A stretch of DNA of 64,000 nt from Zhongshania antarctica (GCF_014202945.1 NZ_JACHHW010000004.1:248001-312000); one strand, 5' to 3'. Shown: positions 35,643-44,217, counted from the stretch's first letter. Translations and numbers: made by a program. Notes: generated from the sequence alone by a model not told the origin.

Positions 35643-36104
35643 GTGAGCGTAATTGTTCGTGTTGGTGAAGCTGATTTTGATGTGGGCGCAGAGTGCCGAG
35701 CCCTAGCCTCACACTCGCGCCAGAGCGGGGCGATTGTGCAGTTCGTCGGGCTGATGCGAGACAGTAATCAGGGCGATGATGTACTGACCATGGAATTAGA
35801 ACATTACCCCGGCATGACCGAGCGATGCATTACTGAAATAGTCAATCGTGCACAGCAGCGCTGGCCCTTGTTTGCTGTTACCGTCATCCATCGGGTTGGC
35901 GTACTTCAGCCCCAGGATCAAATCGTTTTTGTTGGGGTGAGCGCAGCGCATCGCCAGGATGCCTTCCAAAGCTGTGAATTTATTATGGACTATTTGAAGA
36001 CTGAGGCGCCCTTTTGGAAAAAGGAGTGTACTCTCAATGGTGAGCAGCGTTGGGTAGATGCGCGTCAAACCGACCAGCAGGCACGTAAGCGTTGGCAGGA
36101 CTAG
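35643..36104 (+). CDS. moaE: Molybdopterin synthase catalytic subunit MoaE
   Basis: MoaE has 153 residues from the GTG at 35643, one base after the moaD stop, with AGGGGG just upstream. An overlapping ATG at 35641 is out of frame. Conserved features are GAIVQFVGLMRDSNQGDDV, the LEHYPGMTE segment, IHRVGVLQPQDQIVFVGVSA and the active-site region YLKTEAPFWKKE with its catalytic Lys. Together with MoaD it inserts two sulfurs into cyclic pyranopterin to make molybdopterin. Confidence 0.95.
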   Translation: MSVIVRVGEADFDVGAECRALASHSRQSGAIVQFVGLMRDSNQGDDVLTMELEHYPGMTERCITEIVNRAQQRWPLFAVTVIHRVGVLQPQDQIVFVGVSAAHRQDAFQSCEFIMDYLKTEAPFWKKECTLNGEQRWVDARQTDQQARKRWQD

Positions 36105-36115
36105 AGCCGTTTTCC

Positions 36116-36163
36116 TAAGCTTTGTCGTCCACTTGGCGTAGCTAGGGCGATGAACAAAGCTTA
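36116..36163. promoter_or_regulatory. Perfect 10-bp inverted repeat after moaE
   Basis: TAAGCTTTGT (36116-36125) and ACAAAGCTTA (36154-36163) are perfect inverted repeats separated by 28 bases. The right arm overlaps the -35 of the promoter proposed at 36151-36179. It could be an operator or a long-loop hairpin ending the moa transcript. Confidence 0.4.
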
Positions 36164-36179
36164 TGGCGCTGTGTATAAT
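36151..36179 (+). promoter_or_regulatory. Candidate sigma-70 promoter of the flavin reductase-like gene
   Basis: TGAACA (36151-36156), 17-base spacer, perfect TATAAT (36174-36179). The start codon of the downstream gene is 56 bases further on. Confidence 0.6.
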
Positions 36180-36234
36180 GCAGCGCACAAATAAAGTGGC
36201 GAAAAGCCATACATAAAAATTGACAGGAAATCTT

Positions 36235-36711
36235 ATGAGTCTTGATCCGCGTGAATTTAGAAATGCCCTTGGCCAATACCCGACCGGCGTATGTGTAATA
36301 ACGGCCAATCCTGAAGGCTATCAGCCATTTGGTATGACCGTTAATTCCTTTGCATCGGTGTCCTTGGACCCGGCTCTGGTACTGTGGAGTCTACGCAATG
36401 ACTCAGAGTGTCTCGATGCCTTTAATAAAACCAAGATGTTCACGGTAAATTTTTTGGCCAGTGATCAAGTGGCGCTTTCCAATGCGTATTCTAAAAAGAA
36501 TGATCACGACCTTGTTCCCGAGCAGTTTCGTATTGGTAAGAGTGGTGCACCGGTATTGCGCAATTGCTTAACAAGCTTTGAGTGTGAAACATGGGCCCGC
36601 TACGATGGCGGCGATCATATCATTGTGGTCGGAAAAGTCATTGAGATGGAAACCAAGCCCGGTGCCAAGCCCTTGGTGTTTCATGCGGGCAAATACAGCG
36701 AACTGCGCTGA
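36235..36711 (+). CDS. Flavin reductase-like FMN-binding protein
   Basis: The product has 158 residues. The ATG at 36235 has AGGA 8 bases upstream. It shows the flavin reductase-like split-barrel pattern: FRNALGQYPTGVCVITAN, FGMTVNSFASVSLDPALVLWSL, FTVNFLASDQ and HIIVVGKVIEME. These match HpaC/ActVB-type NAD(P)H:flavin reductases that supply reduced flavin to partner oxygenases. No oxygenase is encoded nearby, so its partner is unknown. Confidence 0.85.
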   Translation: MSLDPREFRNALGQYPTGVCVITANPEGYQPFGMTVNSFASVSLDPALVLWSLRNDSECLDAFNKTKMFTVNFLASDQVALSNAYSKKNDHDLVPEQFRIGKSGAPVLRNCLTSFECETWARYDGGDHIIVVGKVIEMETKPGAKPLVFHAGKYSELR

Positions 36712-36734
36712 GTAATGAGGAGAGTGGCGGCTTG

Positions 36735-37316
36735 ATGAATTTTTGCAGTAATTGTGGGGCTAAGCTAATACAGCAAATACCCGCAGACGATAATCGTCTC
36801 CGCCATGTTTGCCCCCAGTGCGAAGTAATACATTACGTTAACCCCAAAGTTGTTGTGGGTTGTCTACCTATTGCTGGCGACCAAGTACTGCTTTGTCGTC
36901 GCGCTATTGCACCGAGAATTGGCTCGTGGACAATTCCCGCTGGCTTCATGGAAAACGGTGAAACCATGCTCGACGGAGCGCTTCGTGAAACCCTTGAAGA
37001 GGCTGCCGCCAAAGTAAAAGATGAAGCCCTATACCGCTTATTTGATATCCCCCACATCAACCAAGTTTATGTGTTTTATCGAGGTAATTTAGACGGCGAT
37101 TTCGGCGTCGGCCCAGAGAGCCTTGAATCTAAATTATTCAGTGAAGCAGATATTCCGTGGTCAGAACTTGCCTTTCCGATTGTCACCGATGTGCTAACGG
37201 AATATTTTGAAGACCGTAAAACCGGTCAGTACCCGATCAGAGTGAGTACCCCAAGTCCGTTGTGGGCTAAACAGGTAGGCTGGAAGCCGAATTCAAAGAA
37301 AACCCTCGACGAGTGA
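36735..37316 (+). CDS. Nudix hydrolase with N-terminal zinc ribbon
   Basis: The protein has 193 residues from the ATG at 36735. It has two domains. The N-terminal zinc ribbon (FCSNCG at about 3-8, HVCPQC at about 25-30) is followed by a Nudix fold with the full box GFMENGETMLDGALRETLEEA, i.e. G-x5-E-x7-RE-x2-EE. This domain pair is seen in NudC-like and ADP-ribose-type pyrophosphatases. It should hydrolyse a nucleoside diphosphate derivative such as NADH, ADP-ribose or FAD. It lies 24 bases downstream of the flavin reductase-like gene and may share its promoter, hinting at a nicotinamide or flavin link. Confidence 0.88.
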   Translation: MNFCSNCGAKLIQQIPADDNRLRHVCPQCEVIHYVNPKVVVGCLPIAGDQVLLCRRAIAPRIGSWTIPAGFMENGETMLDGALRETLEEAAAKVKDEALYRLFDIPHINQVYVFYRGNLDGDFGVGPESLESKLFSEADIPWSELAFPIVTDVLTEYFEDRKTGQYPIRVSTPSPLWAKQVGWKPNSKKTLDE

Positions 37317-37460
37317 AATAATATTCATTTGCTGTTTGGGCTAAAGCATAAATCCGGCTATGGTTAAGATAATAACGCCGCTTAATTTAGCCGCGGTATT
37401 CTTGCTGTTTATATTGCACTAAAACAGTACGCTCGTTTCTACCTGTTCGAGGACTGCACT

Positions 37461-38378
37461 ATGGATTATGCATTTCATACCGTTGATGTATTTACCCCCA
37501 CGCCGTTCAACGGCGCCCAAATTACCGTATTTCCGCAAGCCGAAGGGTTGAGCGCGAGGCAAATGCAGGTAATTGCTAGGGAAGTCAACCACCCAGAAAC
37601 CGTGTTTGTGTTACCCGGTAAAAGCACAGTAAGTGCGGAATTAAAGGTGTTTTCTCCCTTAAGTGAAAGGGCGGTAGGTAGCCATAGCGTGGTTGCGGCC
37701 GCTCGGGCGTTGGTGCACAGTAAAGTCTTAGCAACGAGCAAAGAAAATTCAACGATTCAATTCTCCCAAGGCAATAAAGTATTTGATGTGATGCTGTCTC
37801 AGCATGAGGACCGTTTGCTCACTCAGCTGTCGATGTCGGTGAACGCTCAAGTTGACCGCTATGTGCCGGACGCTAAGGAGCTGCAAGCAGCGCTGGGCTT
37901 GGGTGCTCACGACATTGAAACTTTAAAAGCGAAAACCTTGTTTGTGAGTTGTGATTCCTCTTATTTAATTGTACCGCTGCGTTCCTTAGACGCTGTTTAC
38001 CGGGCGCGATTTAATTTAGAGGCTTGGTCGCGCAGCAGTGCGGGATCGGCGCCCGTAAACGAACTGCTGGTATATTGCAGCGAAACGGAATCGCTGCAGA
38101 CAGACTTTCATCTGCGTATACTGGGCGCCCACATCGCGCAGGATGAAAGTCCGCCGGTGGGCGCCGCTATTCCCGCGTTTGTGGCGAGCTTATGTGAAAC
38201 CCGTGGCTTGGCCGACGGCACCCATGCCTTCTGGCTTGAGCGTGGCCACAAAGCCCAGCGTCAGAGTGTGCTGAAGGTAGAGTTTGTTAAAAAAGCGACC
38301 GCGGCAATGGTTGTAAGGGTTGGCGGCGATGCGGTACTGGTAGCCAGCGGCACTATGCGCGCCCCTGAAAATGAATAA
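37461..38378 (+). CDS. PhzF-family isomerase/epimerase
   Basis: This 305-residue protein has a PhzF fold, two similar alpha/beta halves. The N-terminus YAFHTVDVFTPTPFNGAQITVF matches the family, and NHPETVFVLP carries the catalytic Glu (about residue 45). SPLSERAVGSHSVVAAARAL and the second-half motif DESPPVGAAIPAFVASLCE match the paired phosphate-loop-like regions. Family members catalyse proton-shift isomerisations, as in phenazine synthesis, but most are uncharacterised. No phenazine genes are nearby. It stands alone. Confidence 0.85.
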   Translation: MDYAFHTVDVFTPTPFNGAQITVFPQAEGLSARQMQVIAREVNHPETVFVLPGKSTVSAELKVFSPLSERAVGSHSVVAAARALVHSKVLATSKENSTIQFSQGNKVFDVMLSQHEDRLLTQLSMSVNAQVDRYVPDAKELQAALGLGAHDIETLKAKTLFVSCDSSYLIVPLRSLDAVYRARFNLEAWSRSSAGSAPVNELLVYCSETESLQTDFHLRILGAHIAQDESPPVGAAIPAFVASLCETRGLADGTHAFWLERGHKAQRQSVLKVEFVKKATAAMVVRVGGDAVLVASGTMRAPENE

Positions 38379-38447
38379 TAAGCCACGTTTATCAGATTAT
38401 TGTAATTTGCGGCGTGGCGTTGTCGACTAGTTCGGGACCACGTTTAC

Positions 38448-39914
38448 ATGGATCAACAATTAATACTTATCATTGCCGGTATCGCGGCAATAGCACTTTG
38501 CCTTGGTCTTGGCGCAGGGCTCTTTATTCAGCGTAAAATTGCTGGCGTTCAGCTTGAGGCGCGACAATCCGAGATAGCGGGTTTGCAGCTAAGTATAGAG
38601 CAGCAAACAAGGCAATTGGCTGAGGCGCAGCACAGTCTAACGGCGTGCCGAGAGCAATTACAGACAAGTCAGCGCGACCTAGCAGTAAATGTTGATCGCG
38701 TGACCCAGCAAGCCGAAGCACTGGCGGCGAGCCGTGCCAGTGTGAGCCAATACGAGCAAAGCAGCAGTGAGTTAAAAACGGAGCTTGCCCGCCAACAGAG
38801 CGCCTATCAACATCTGCAAACCGCGACCGCGGAGCAAATCGCCTTACTCAGCGATGCCAAAAAGCAATTAACGGATCAATTTGAGCAATTAGCGAACCGC
38901 ATTTTTGACGAAAAAAGTCAGCGTTTTCAAAGCCACAGTCGCGAAGCTTTAGAGTCGCAGTTAAAGCCCTTTCGCGACCAGCTCATTGAATTTCGTGGCC
39001 GGGTAGACCATATCTATAGCGATGAAAATCGCGAGCGTGGTGAGCTTAAAGAGCAGCTTAAAAATCTCCAAGAGATGAACCGCAATATCAGTAAAGAAGC
39101 CCAAAATCTCACTAGGGCGCTAAAAGGCGATAACAAAGCCCAGGGCAATTGGGGTGAAGTCATTCTTGAGCGGGTGCTCGAAGAGTCTGGACTGCGCAAG
39201 GGTCACGAGTACTTAACCCAGCAGAGCTTTACAGATGAGAGCGGCAAGCGACGTCAGCCCGATGTTATTGTGCGCCTGCCAGACGATAAAGACATTGTTA
39301 TTGACGCCAAGGTCTCTTTACTTGCCTATGAACGTTATTGCAGCAGCGAAGATGAGGGCGAGCGCCAGGCATTTTTACGAGAGCATGCCCAGTCGGTGAA
39401 AGCCCATATTAATGGTTTGAGCACCAAGGGCTACGAGCATATTGAAGGCCTGCGTACCCTCGATTTTGTGTTTATTTTTATTCCAGTAGAAGCCGCATTT
39501 ATGGCGGCCTTTGAACATGATCCAGAACTATTCCGCAGTGCGTATGAGAAAAACATCATTGTGGTGGGGCCAACAACCCTGCTCGCGACCTTGCGTACGG
39601 TGCAGAGTATTTGGCGCTACGAGCGACAAAATCAAAACGCTGAAAAAATCGCAAAAGAGGCCGGCGCGCTGCACGACCAGTTTGCGCTGGTTGTGCAGTC
39701 CTTAGAAGATATTGGCAAACATTTGGATCGCGGCCGCGATGCCTTTGATAAAACCATGAGCCGTATGACGGTTGGGCGTGGCAACCTGGTTGGCCGAGTA
39801 AGCCGTCTGGAGGCGCTCGGCGCCAAGGTCAAAAAATCCTTACCGGTTGCGCTGACAGATCGCGCTGATGTGGATTTTGAGGACAATACTGACCTCGATA
39901 GCGAGCCGAATTAA
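38448..39914 (+). CDS. rmuC: DNA recombination protein RmuC
   Basis: RmuC here has 488 residues. An N-terminal membrane helix (about 5-27) is followed by a long coiled coil (about 30-160, rich in Gln/Ala/Ser/Glu) and the RmuC nuclease-like domain (about 150-440). Motifs are NWGEVILERVLEESGLRKGHEY, RRQPDVIVRLPDDKDIVIDAKV with the PD-(D/E)xK-like Asp/Asp-Lys, FIFIPVEAAF and VGPTTLLATLRTV. RmuC limits inversions at short inverted repeats and has been linked to phage defence. An acidic tail closes the protein. It precedes bcp by 33 bases. Confidence 0.93.
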   Translation: MDQQLILIIAGIAAIALCLGLGAGLFIQRKIAGVQLEARQSEIAGLQLSIEQQTRQLAEAQHSLTACREQLQTSQRDLAVNVDRVTQQAEALAASRASVSQYEQSSSELKTELARQQSAYQHLQTATAEQIALLSDAKKQLTDQFEQLANRIFDEKSQRFQSHSREALESQLKPFRDQLIEFRGRVDHIYSDENRERGELKEQLKNLQEMNRNISKEAQNLTRALKGDNKAQGNWGEVILERVLEESGLRKGHEYLTQQSFTDESGKRRQPDVIVRLPDDKDIVIDAKVSLLAYERYCSSEDEGERQAFLREHAQSVKAHINGLSTKGYEHIEGLRTLDFVFIFIPVEAAFMAAFEHDPELFRSAYEKNIIVVGPTTLLATLRTVQSIWRYERQNQNAEKIAKEAGALHDQFALVVQSLEDIGKHLDRGRDAFDKTMSRMTVGRGNLVGRVSRLEALGAKVKKSLPVALTDRADVDFEDNTDLDSEPN

Positions 39915-39947
39915 TCAATCAACGTGTATTAGCAAAGGAGAATTGAC

Positions 39948-40424
39948 GTGGCTTTACCAAAAGTTGGCAATCTTGCACCTGCATTCAGCCTGCAAGATCA
40001 AGACGGAGAGACCGTTAGCTTAAAAGACTTTAAGGGCAAAAAAGGCGTGGTCTTGTATTTTTACCCAAGAGCGTCAACGCCGGGCTGCACTATGCAAGCC
40101 TGCGGCTTACGAGACGTGCACGGCGAATTGGATAAGCTGGGCTACCAAGTGCTGGGCGTGAGTTTTGATCCGGTTGCCAAAATTAAGAAATTTTATGACA
40201 AGTACGAGCTAAACTTCCCCTTACTCTCTGACGAAGATCACGCCATTATCGATAAATACGGGTGCTGGCAGCTGAAGAAGTTTATGGGTAAAGAAAATAT
40301 GGGCACTGTTAGAACCACCTTTATTATTGGTGAAGACGGCCGCTTACTTAAAATTATGGATAAATTTAAAACCAAATCGCACCACGAAACACTTATGGAA
40401 GTGCTGGACGAACTGTCCCAGTAG
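39948..40424 (+). CDS. bcp: Thiol peroxidase Bcp (peroxiredoxin Q)
   Basis: This 158-residue cytoplasmic peroxidase reduces hydroperoxides. The start is GTG at 39948 with AAAGGAG 8 bases upstream. The active site PRASTPGCTMQACGLRD has the peroxidatic Cys47 and resolving Cys52 five residues later, the atypical 2-Cys arrangement of Bcp. One oddity: the common form is PKDxTPGCT, while here it is PRASTPGCT. GTVRTTFIIGEDG is also typical. It is convergent with the YkvA-type gene. Confidence 0.95.
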   Translation: MALPKVGNLAPAFSLQDQDGETVSLKDFKGKKGVVLYFYPRASTPGCTMQACGLRDVHGELDKLGYQVLGVSFDPVAKIKKFYDKYELNFPLLSDEDHAIIDKYGCWQLKKFMGKENMGTVRTTFIIGEDGRLLKIMDKFKTKSHHETLMEVLDELSQ

Positions 40425-40436
40425 TCTATTTGCATG

Positions 40437-40477
40437 CACCGGCTAGCCGCGCGCTGAAAACAGGCGTCTGGCCGGTG
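40437..40477. terminator. Hairpin between convergent bcp and YkvA-type genes
   Basis: CACCGGCTAG (40437-40446) pairs with CTGGCCGGTG (40468-40477) at 9 of 10 positions, with a 21-base centre. It lies in the 57-base gap between two convergent genes. No T-run on either side, so its terminator role is tentative. Confidence 0.4.
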
Positions 40478-40481
40478 AGTA

Positions 40482-40934
40482 TTAGGTGCTGAGCTTGTCT
40501 GCAGTATTGTCTGTAGCGGTGTCGCCGGATGATTTGCCTCCCTGCTTAAATTCTAGGTATTTCGTTAAATCTTTGGTGACCATATCGAGACACAGTTTTA
40601 ATACCACGGCGTCATCGAGAAAGCCTGCTACAGGTATGTAGTCGGGGAGGGCGTCCATTGGCATTAATATATAGAGTAGGGCTGTGCTTATTGAGCCCAG
40701 TGACCACCACGGCACCTCTCGATAGTCGCCCTTTACGTAATCTTGAACCAAATTAAACAGTATTTTCACTTGGCTGATATACGGCGCGAGTGACGCGTTG
40801 TTGGTCACCCTGTTGAGAATACCTTGGCGATTGCTGAGGGTCTTTTGAAGGGTGGCGTCGTCGAGTTCAGCGGCACCTTCGTCGAGCACGTGCTTGGCGC
40901 GCTTTTTAGAGAAAAACAACATAGCGACACTCAC
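40482..40934 (-). CDS. YkvA/DUF1232-family membrane protein
   Basis: The protein has 150 residues. The DUF1232 core is seen at about 75-120: DYREVPWWSLGSISTALLYIL, MPMDALPDYIPVAGFLDDAVV, LKLCLDMVTKDL. The DALPDYIPVAGFLDD stretch is the signature of the family. It is expected to sit in the membrane with a short hydrophobic hairpin. The C-terminus is a polar tail. Another ATG four codons in (40922) would also serve as start. The function is unknown; relatives are linked to envelope or stress processes only by association. Confidence 0.82.
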   Translation of the reverse strand: MSVAMLFFSKKRAKHVLDEGAAELDDATLQKTLSNRQGILNRVTNNASLAPYISQVKILFNLVQDYVKGDYREVPWWSLGSISTALLYILMPMDALPDYIPVAGFLDDAVVLKLCLDMVTKDLTKYLEFKQGGKSSGDTATDNTADKLST

Positions 40935-40980
40935 ATTAAAGATGATGTCGCTGATATTACGGCTTATAGCCAGTAGCGCA

Positions 40981-41005
40981 ACCCCCTCATTTTAAAGAGG
41001 GGGGT
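40981..41005. terminator. Short GC hairpin downstream of the acyl-CoA synthetase gene
   Basis: CCCCCTC (40982-40988) pairs with GAGGGGG (40997-41003) around ATTTTAAA. It lies 13 bases beyond the acyl-CoA synthetase stop on the minus strand and upstream of the YkvA-type start. There is no T-tract after it. Confidence 0.4.
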
Positions 41006-41017
41006 GTATTAGGCAGT

Positions 41018-42706
41018 CTATTTTACGAAACGCTGAACGAGATCGCGTTTGAGGACTTTGCCGGTGGCGTTGCGCGGCAATTCCTCTTCCACAAACCACA
41101 CATGGCTCGGTTGCTTAAAGGCCGCGAGCTTATCCGCCAAATAGTCTTTGACTTCAGTTTCGCTAAGCGTGGCACCGTCGCGAATACGGATGACGGCGCC
41201 GGGCGTTTCACCCAGACGTTCATCGGGCACTGCAATAATCGCGCTGTCGGCAATCGCTGCATGCTGGCTGAGGCAGGCTTCTATTTCTGCAGGGTAGATA
41301 TTTTCACCGCCGCGAATAATGAGGTCTTTGGCTCGATCGACCAAAAACACGAAGTTTTCATCATCCAGATAGCCGATATCGCCCGTGGCCATCCACCCAT
41401 GTGCAAAATTTTCGGCGGTGGCTTCTGGTTTATTCCAGTAGGCAGTGATATTACAGGCTGATTTCAGCCAAATTTCGCCTACTTCACCTTTAGCAAGAAT
41501 ACCGCCCTCGGGGCTTCTGGTTTGCCATTCGACTAGCGGCGATAGTGTGCCGGCACTTTTGGGCTTATAGAAATACGCATCACCGGTGCAGCTGGCGCAA
41601 ATTGCGTTGGTTTCGGTCATGCCGTAACCAGTGCCAACGTAGGCGTCGCCGAGGTTTTCGCTAATTGTGCTTTTAAAGCTCGGTGGGCAGGCCGTGCCGC
41701 CGCCACCAATAGAGAACAAACTGGTAGTATCGGTCGTCTTGAACTTGGGGTGGCGCAATAAATCCACGACCATCGACGGCACGGCGCTAAAGATGGTGAC
41801 ACGCTCCTTTTCGATCAAGGCGAGCGCGTCTTCCGCAGACCATTTGTACATCATGACGGTTTTACGACCAGCGCGTAGATTGAGTAAGAAGGCCGCGTAA
41901 CAACCGGAAACATGGAAGAGGGGGACGCTGAGTAAGGTGCAGGGCGCAAAGCCCGTACTGAACATTTTGCGAATCGCCTCTGGGTTTGCCATGGCCGAGC
42001 AGGTGCCGTGAAATTCAAAGCTAAAGATGGCTTGGCAGATGTTACCGTGGCTAGACACTGCACCCTTGGGCCGACCAGTCGTGCCAGAGGTGTACATAAT
42101 CTGCGCAATGTCGTCGCTCTCGCAATCCACTTCCGGCATTGCCGCGCCGAGATGGGCGTTAATAATAGCGTCGAAGCTCAAGTATTCTGCCGAGCCGGTG
42201 GCGCCAACCAAAATAACTTGGCAAGCAAGCTCGCTTGGTGCAGCGGTAATTGTGTCATAGCGTGCTTGGTCGCAAACCACCCATTTGGCCATGGAGTCAC
42301 CGAGGCCATAAGCTAATTCGTCGGCGCTGCCCCAGGAGTTTAATGGCACCACCACCGCGCCGATACTGACAATCGCGTAGTAGGCAATCATCCACTCGGG
42401 GTTATTTCTCATCGCAATAGCAATGCGGTCGCCCTTATTGATATTGAGTTCGGAAACTAAGTAGTAGGCTAATGCGTCGGCGCGGGCGAAAAAATCATCG
42501 AAGCTCAGGCGTTGATCCTGATAAACCAAAAACTCCTGGGCGCCAAATCCACGGCCGGGCTCAAGTAGCGCGCGCAGGGTGTTTGGCGCATTTTTATAGA
42601 ATCGTAGCTCGGTATCACCGCATTGCCGAGTTTCTATTTCAAAGGGTGCGCCGGGCTGGCAAAGCTGTTCGGTGGCGGTGTTTAGGCGTGCGGCAATATC
42701 ATTCAT
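41018..42706 (-). CDS. AMP-dependent acyl-CoA synthetase/ligase
   Basis: This 562-residue ANL-family ligase activates a carboxylic acid as acyl-AMP and then acyl-CoA. The AMP-binding P-loop YTSGTTGRPKGAVSSHGN is near residue 209. GTGYGMTETNAICASC (A5 motif), ATGDIGYLDDENF, LVDRAKDLIIRGGENIYPAE and the C-terminal catalytic Lys in PRNATGKVLKRDL are all intact. The N-terminal domain is normal. The natural acid cannot be deduced; medium/long-chain or cyclic acids are possible. It is 23 bases downstream of a SnoaL-like gene on the same strand, so the two probably act in one catabolic step series. Confidence 0.9.
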   Translation of the reverse strand: MNDIAARLNTATEQLCQPGAPFEIETRQCGDTELRFYKNAPNTLRALLEPGRGFGAQEFLVYQDQRLSFDDFFARADALAYYLVSELNINKGDRIAIAMRNNPEWMIAYYAIVSIGAVVVPLNSWGSADELAYGLGDSMAKWVVCDQARYDTITAAPSELACQVILVGATGSAEYLSFDAIINAHLGAAMPEVDCESDDIAQIMYTSGTTGRPKGAVSSHGNICQAIFSFEFHGTCSAMANPEAIRKMFSTGFAPCTLLSVPLFHVSGCYAAFLLNLRAGRKTVMMYKWSAEDALALIEKERVTIFSAVPSMVVDLLRHPKFKTTDTTSLFSIGGGGTACPPSFKSTISENLGDAYVGTGYGMTETNAICASCTGDAYFYKPKSAGTLSPLVEWQTRSPEGGILAKGEVGEIWLKSACNITAYWNKPEATAENFAHGWMATGDIGYLDDENFVFLVDRAKDLIIRGGENIYPAEIEACLSQHAAIADSAIIAVPDERLGETPGAVIRIRDGATLSETEVKDYLADKLAAFKQPSHVWFVEEELPRNATGKVLKRDLVQRFVK

Positions 42707-42729
42707 CTTTAATCACTTATTCGTTTGGT

Positions 42730-43212
42730 TTACGGCTTTGGTTCAAACATATTGTGCGTAAATGTCAGGGTAGCAGGGATTGGCGCATTTACGGCCTCCA
42801 TGATCCGCGCGTATTCGGTGTGGCAGATCTTCCATAATCCATCTTCTATACGGTAGTGGTCGGTGTAAATAGCGGTACCAAAGAGCATCCAGTTTTGTTC
42901 TTTATTGAATACGAGGTCTTGTAAATACCAGATTCCCTTGGCGTTAGTGGGGCTCTCCAACTCAATTTCGGGGTGATGACAATTGTGCATGGTCAGTACC
43001 GACGGCGAGTCCATATGGCCGCGTAAACCACTTATGAGTTCGTCGCGGTTATCGAAGCTGTATTTGCCGTCATCGTATCGCGCGGTGCAATCGGCCGTCA
43101 GGGTACTGGCGAGTAGATCCCAGTCGTGGGTGTCGACTGCGCGTAAGTAGGTATATTTAAGTTTTTTGATTTGCTCAATTGCAAGTAGCGCTTCTAGGCC
43201 GGATTGACTCAT
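42730..43212 (-). CDS. SnoaL-like (NTF2-fold) protein
   Basis: The 160-residue protein is of the SnoaL_4 type. The N-terminal helix EALLAIEQIKKLKYTYLRAVDTHDWDLLASTLTADCTARYDD shows the standard start, with the conserved Tyr, Asp and Trp positions. It continues with TMHNCHHPEIELESPTNAKGIWYLQD and IYTDHYRIEDGLWKICHTEYARI. Such proteins include dehydratases and isomerases acting on steroid-like or polyketide rings, and many are uncharacterised. The pairing with an acyl-CoA synthetase suggests degradation of a lipid or terpenoid; this is inference. Divergent from xthA. Confidence 0.8.
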   Translation of the reverse strand: MSQSGLEALLAIEQIKKLKYTYLRAVDTHDWDLLASTLTADCTARYDDGKYSFDNRDELISGLRGHMDSPSVLTMHNCHHPEIELESPTNAKGIWYLQDLVFNKEQNWMLFGTAIYTDHYRIEDGLWKICHTEYARIMEAVNAPIPATLTFTHNMFEPKP

Positions 43213-43376
43213 TGTTATTGTCCATCTCTGTTCAGGTATTAGACGCCCATATTAGGGTTAGTCGGCAGGTCTGGGCATGATCCAAATGGATGAATAGGGT
43301 CATTAGTAAATAAGTGAACCTGCCTTTGCGGTTTTTGGTAAGCTGAGCACCGAATTTTTTACGAGGAGTTGCACTG

Positions 43377-44147
43377 GTGCGTATCATTACTGCGAATACC
43401 AATGGTATTCGATCAGCGGGCCGCAAAGGCTTTTTTGAATGGCTGGCCAAGCAAGATGCCGACGTTGTCTGTATTCAGGAAACCAAGGCGCAGCGCGATC
43501 AGCTTGAGGATCCGTTGTACCATCCCGAAGGCTATACCACCATTTACTGCGATGCGATTAAAAAAGGCTATAGCGGCACTGCAATGTACTGCAAAAAACC
43601 ACCGAATAACGTGACGACGGCGCTGGGCTGGGACCCGCTAGACAGCGAAGGGCGCTATATTCGAGCAGATTACGATAATATCAGCGTTATTTCCATGTAT
43701 CTGCCGTCGGGTTCTAGCGGTGAGGAAGCGCAGGCCCGCAAAGATGTTTTTCTCGCCAAGATCTACCCTCATTTTCTTGAACTCAAGGCCAGCGGTCGGG
43801 AGCTCGTGATTTGCGCGGATTGGAATATTTGTCACAAAGAAATTGATTTAAAGAACTGGAAGGCCAATCAAAAGAACTCGGGTTTTTTACCGCATGAGCG
43901 CGCCTGGCTGGATAAAGTCTATGAGGAGGGCGGCTTTGTTGATGCCTTTCGTGAGATTAATCAGGAGGCGGTGTATACCTGGTGGTCGAATCGTGGCCAA
44001 GCCTATGCCAATAATGTGGGGTGGCGGCTCGACTATCATGTCGTCACGCCCGGATTAGTTCCCACGATTAAGGCTGCAGACGTCTATACCGACGAACGTT
44101 TCTCCGATCACGCGCCCTTTACCATGGACTACGATTACTCGCTTTGA
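43377..44147 (+). CDS. xthA: Exodeoxyribonuclease III
   Basis: This 256-residue AP endonuclease/3'-exonuclease is used in base excision repair. The start is GTG at 43377 with GAGGAG 10 bases upstream. Family motifs: RIITANTNGIRSAGRKGFFEWL (first metal-site Asn), DVVCIQETKAQ (catalytic Glu), SMYLPSG, CADWNICHKEIDLKNWK and the C-terminal DYHVVTPGL followed by FSDHAPFTMDY with the Asp-His pair. It is complete and ends before a good intrinsic terminator at 44186. Confidence 0.93.
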   Translation: MRIITANTNGIRSAGRKGFFEWLAKQDADVVCIQETKAQRDQLEDPLYHPEGYTTIYCDAIKKGYSGTAMYCKKPPNNVTTALGWDPLDSEGRYIRADYDNISVISMYLPSGSSGEEAQARKDVFLAKIYPHFLELKASGRELVICADWNICHKEIDLKNWKANQKNSGFLPHERAWLDKVYEEGGFVDAFREINQEAVYTWWSNRGQAYANNVGWRLDYHVVTPGLVPTIKAADVYTDERFSDHAPFTMDYDYSL

Positions 44148-44185
44148 AGTTTGGCCTTGTGTACTATGGCAGGCGTATTTTCAGT

Positions 44186-44217
44186 ACTGCGGGCGCGTTG
44201 CCTGCAGTGTTATTTTT
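44186..44217 (+). terminator. Intrinsic terminator of xthA
   Basis: ACTGCGGGC (44186-44194) pairs with GCCTGCAGT (44200-44208), with one G-T pair and a 5-base loop, and is followed by GTTATTTTT. It lies 39 bases after the xthA stop. Confidence 0.8.

Noticed and set aside
35796-36308. 170-residue minus-strand frame over moaE
   Set aside because: Most of it is antisense to moaE, with no domain signature.
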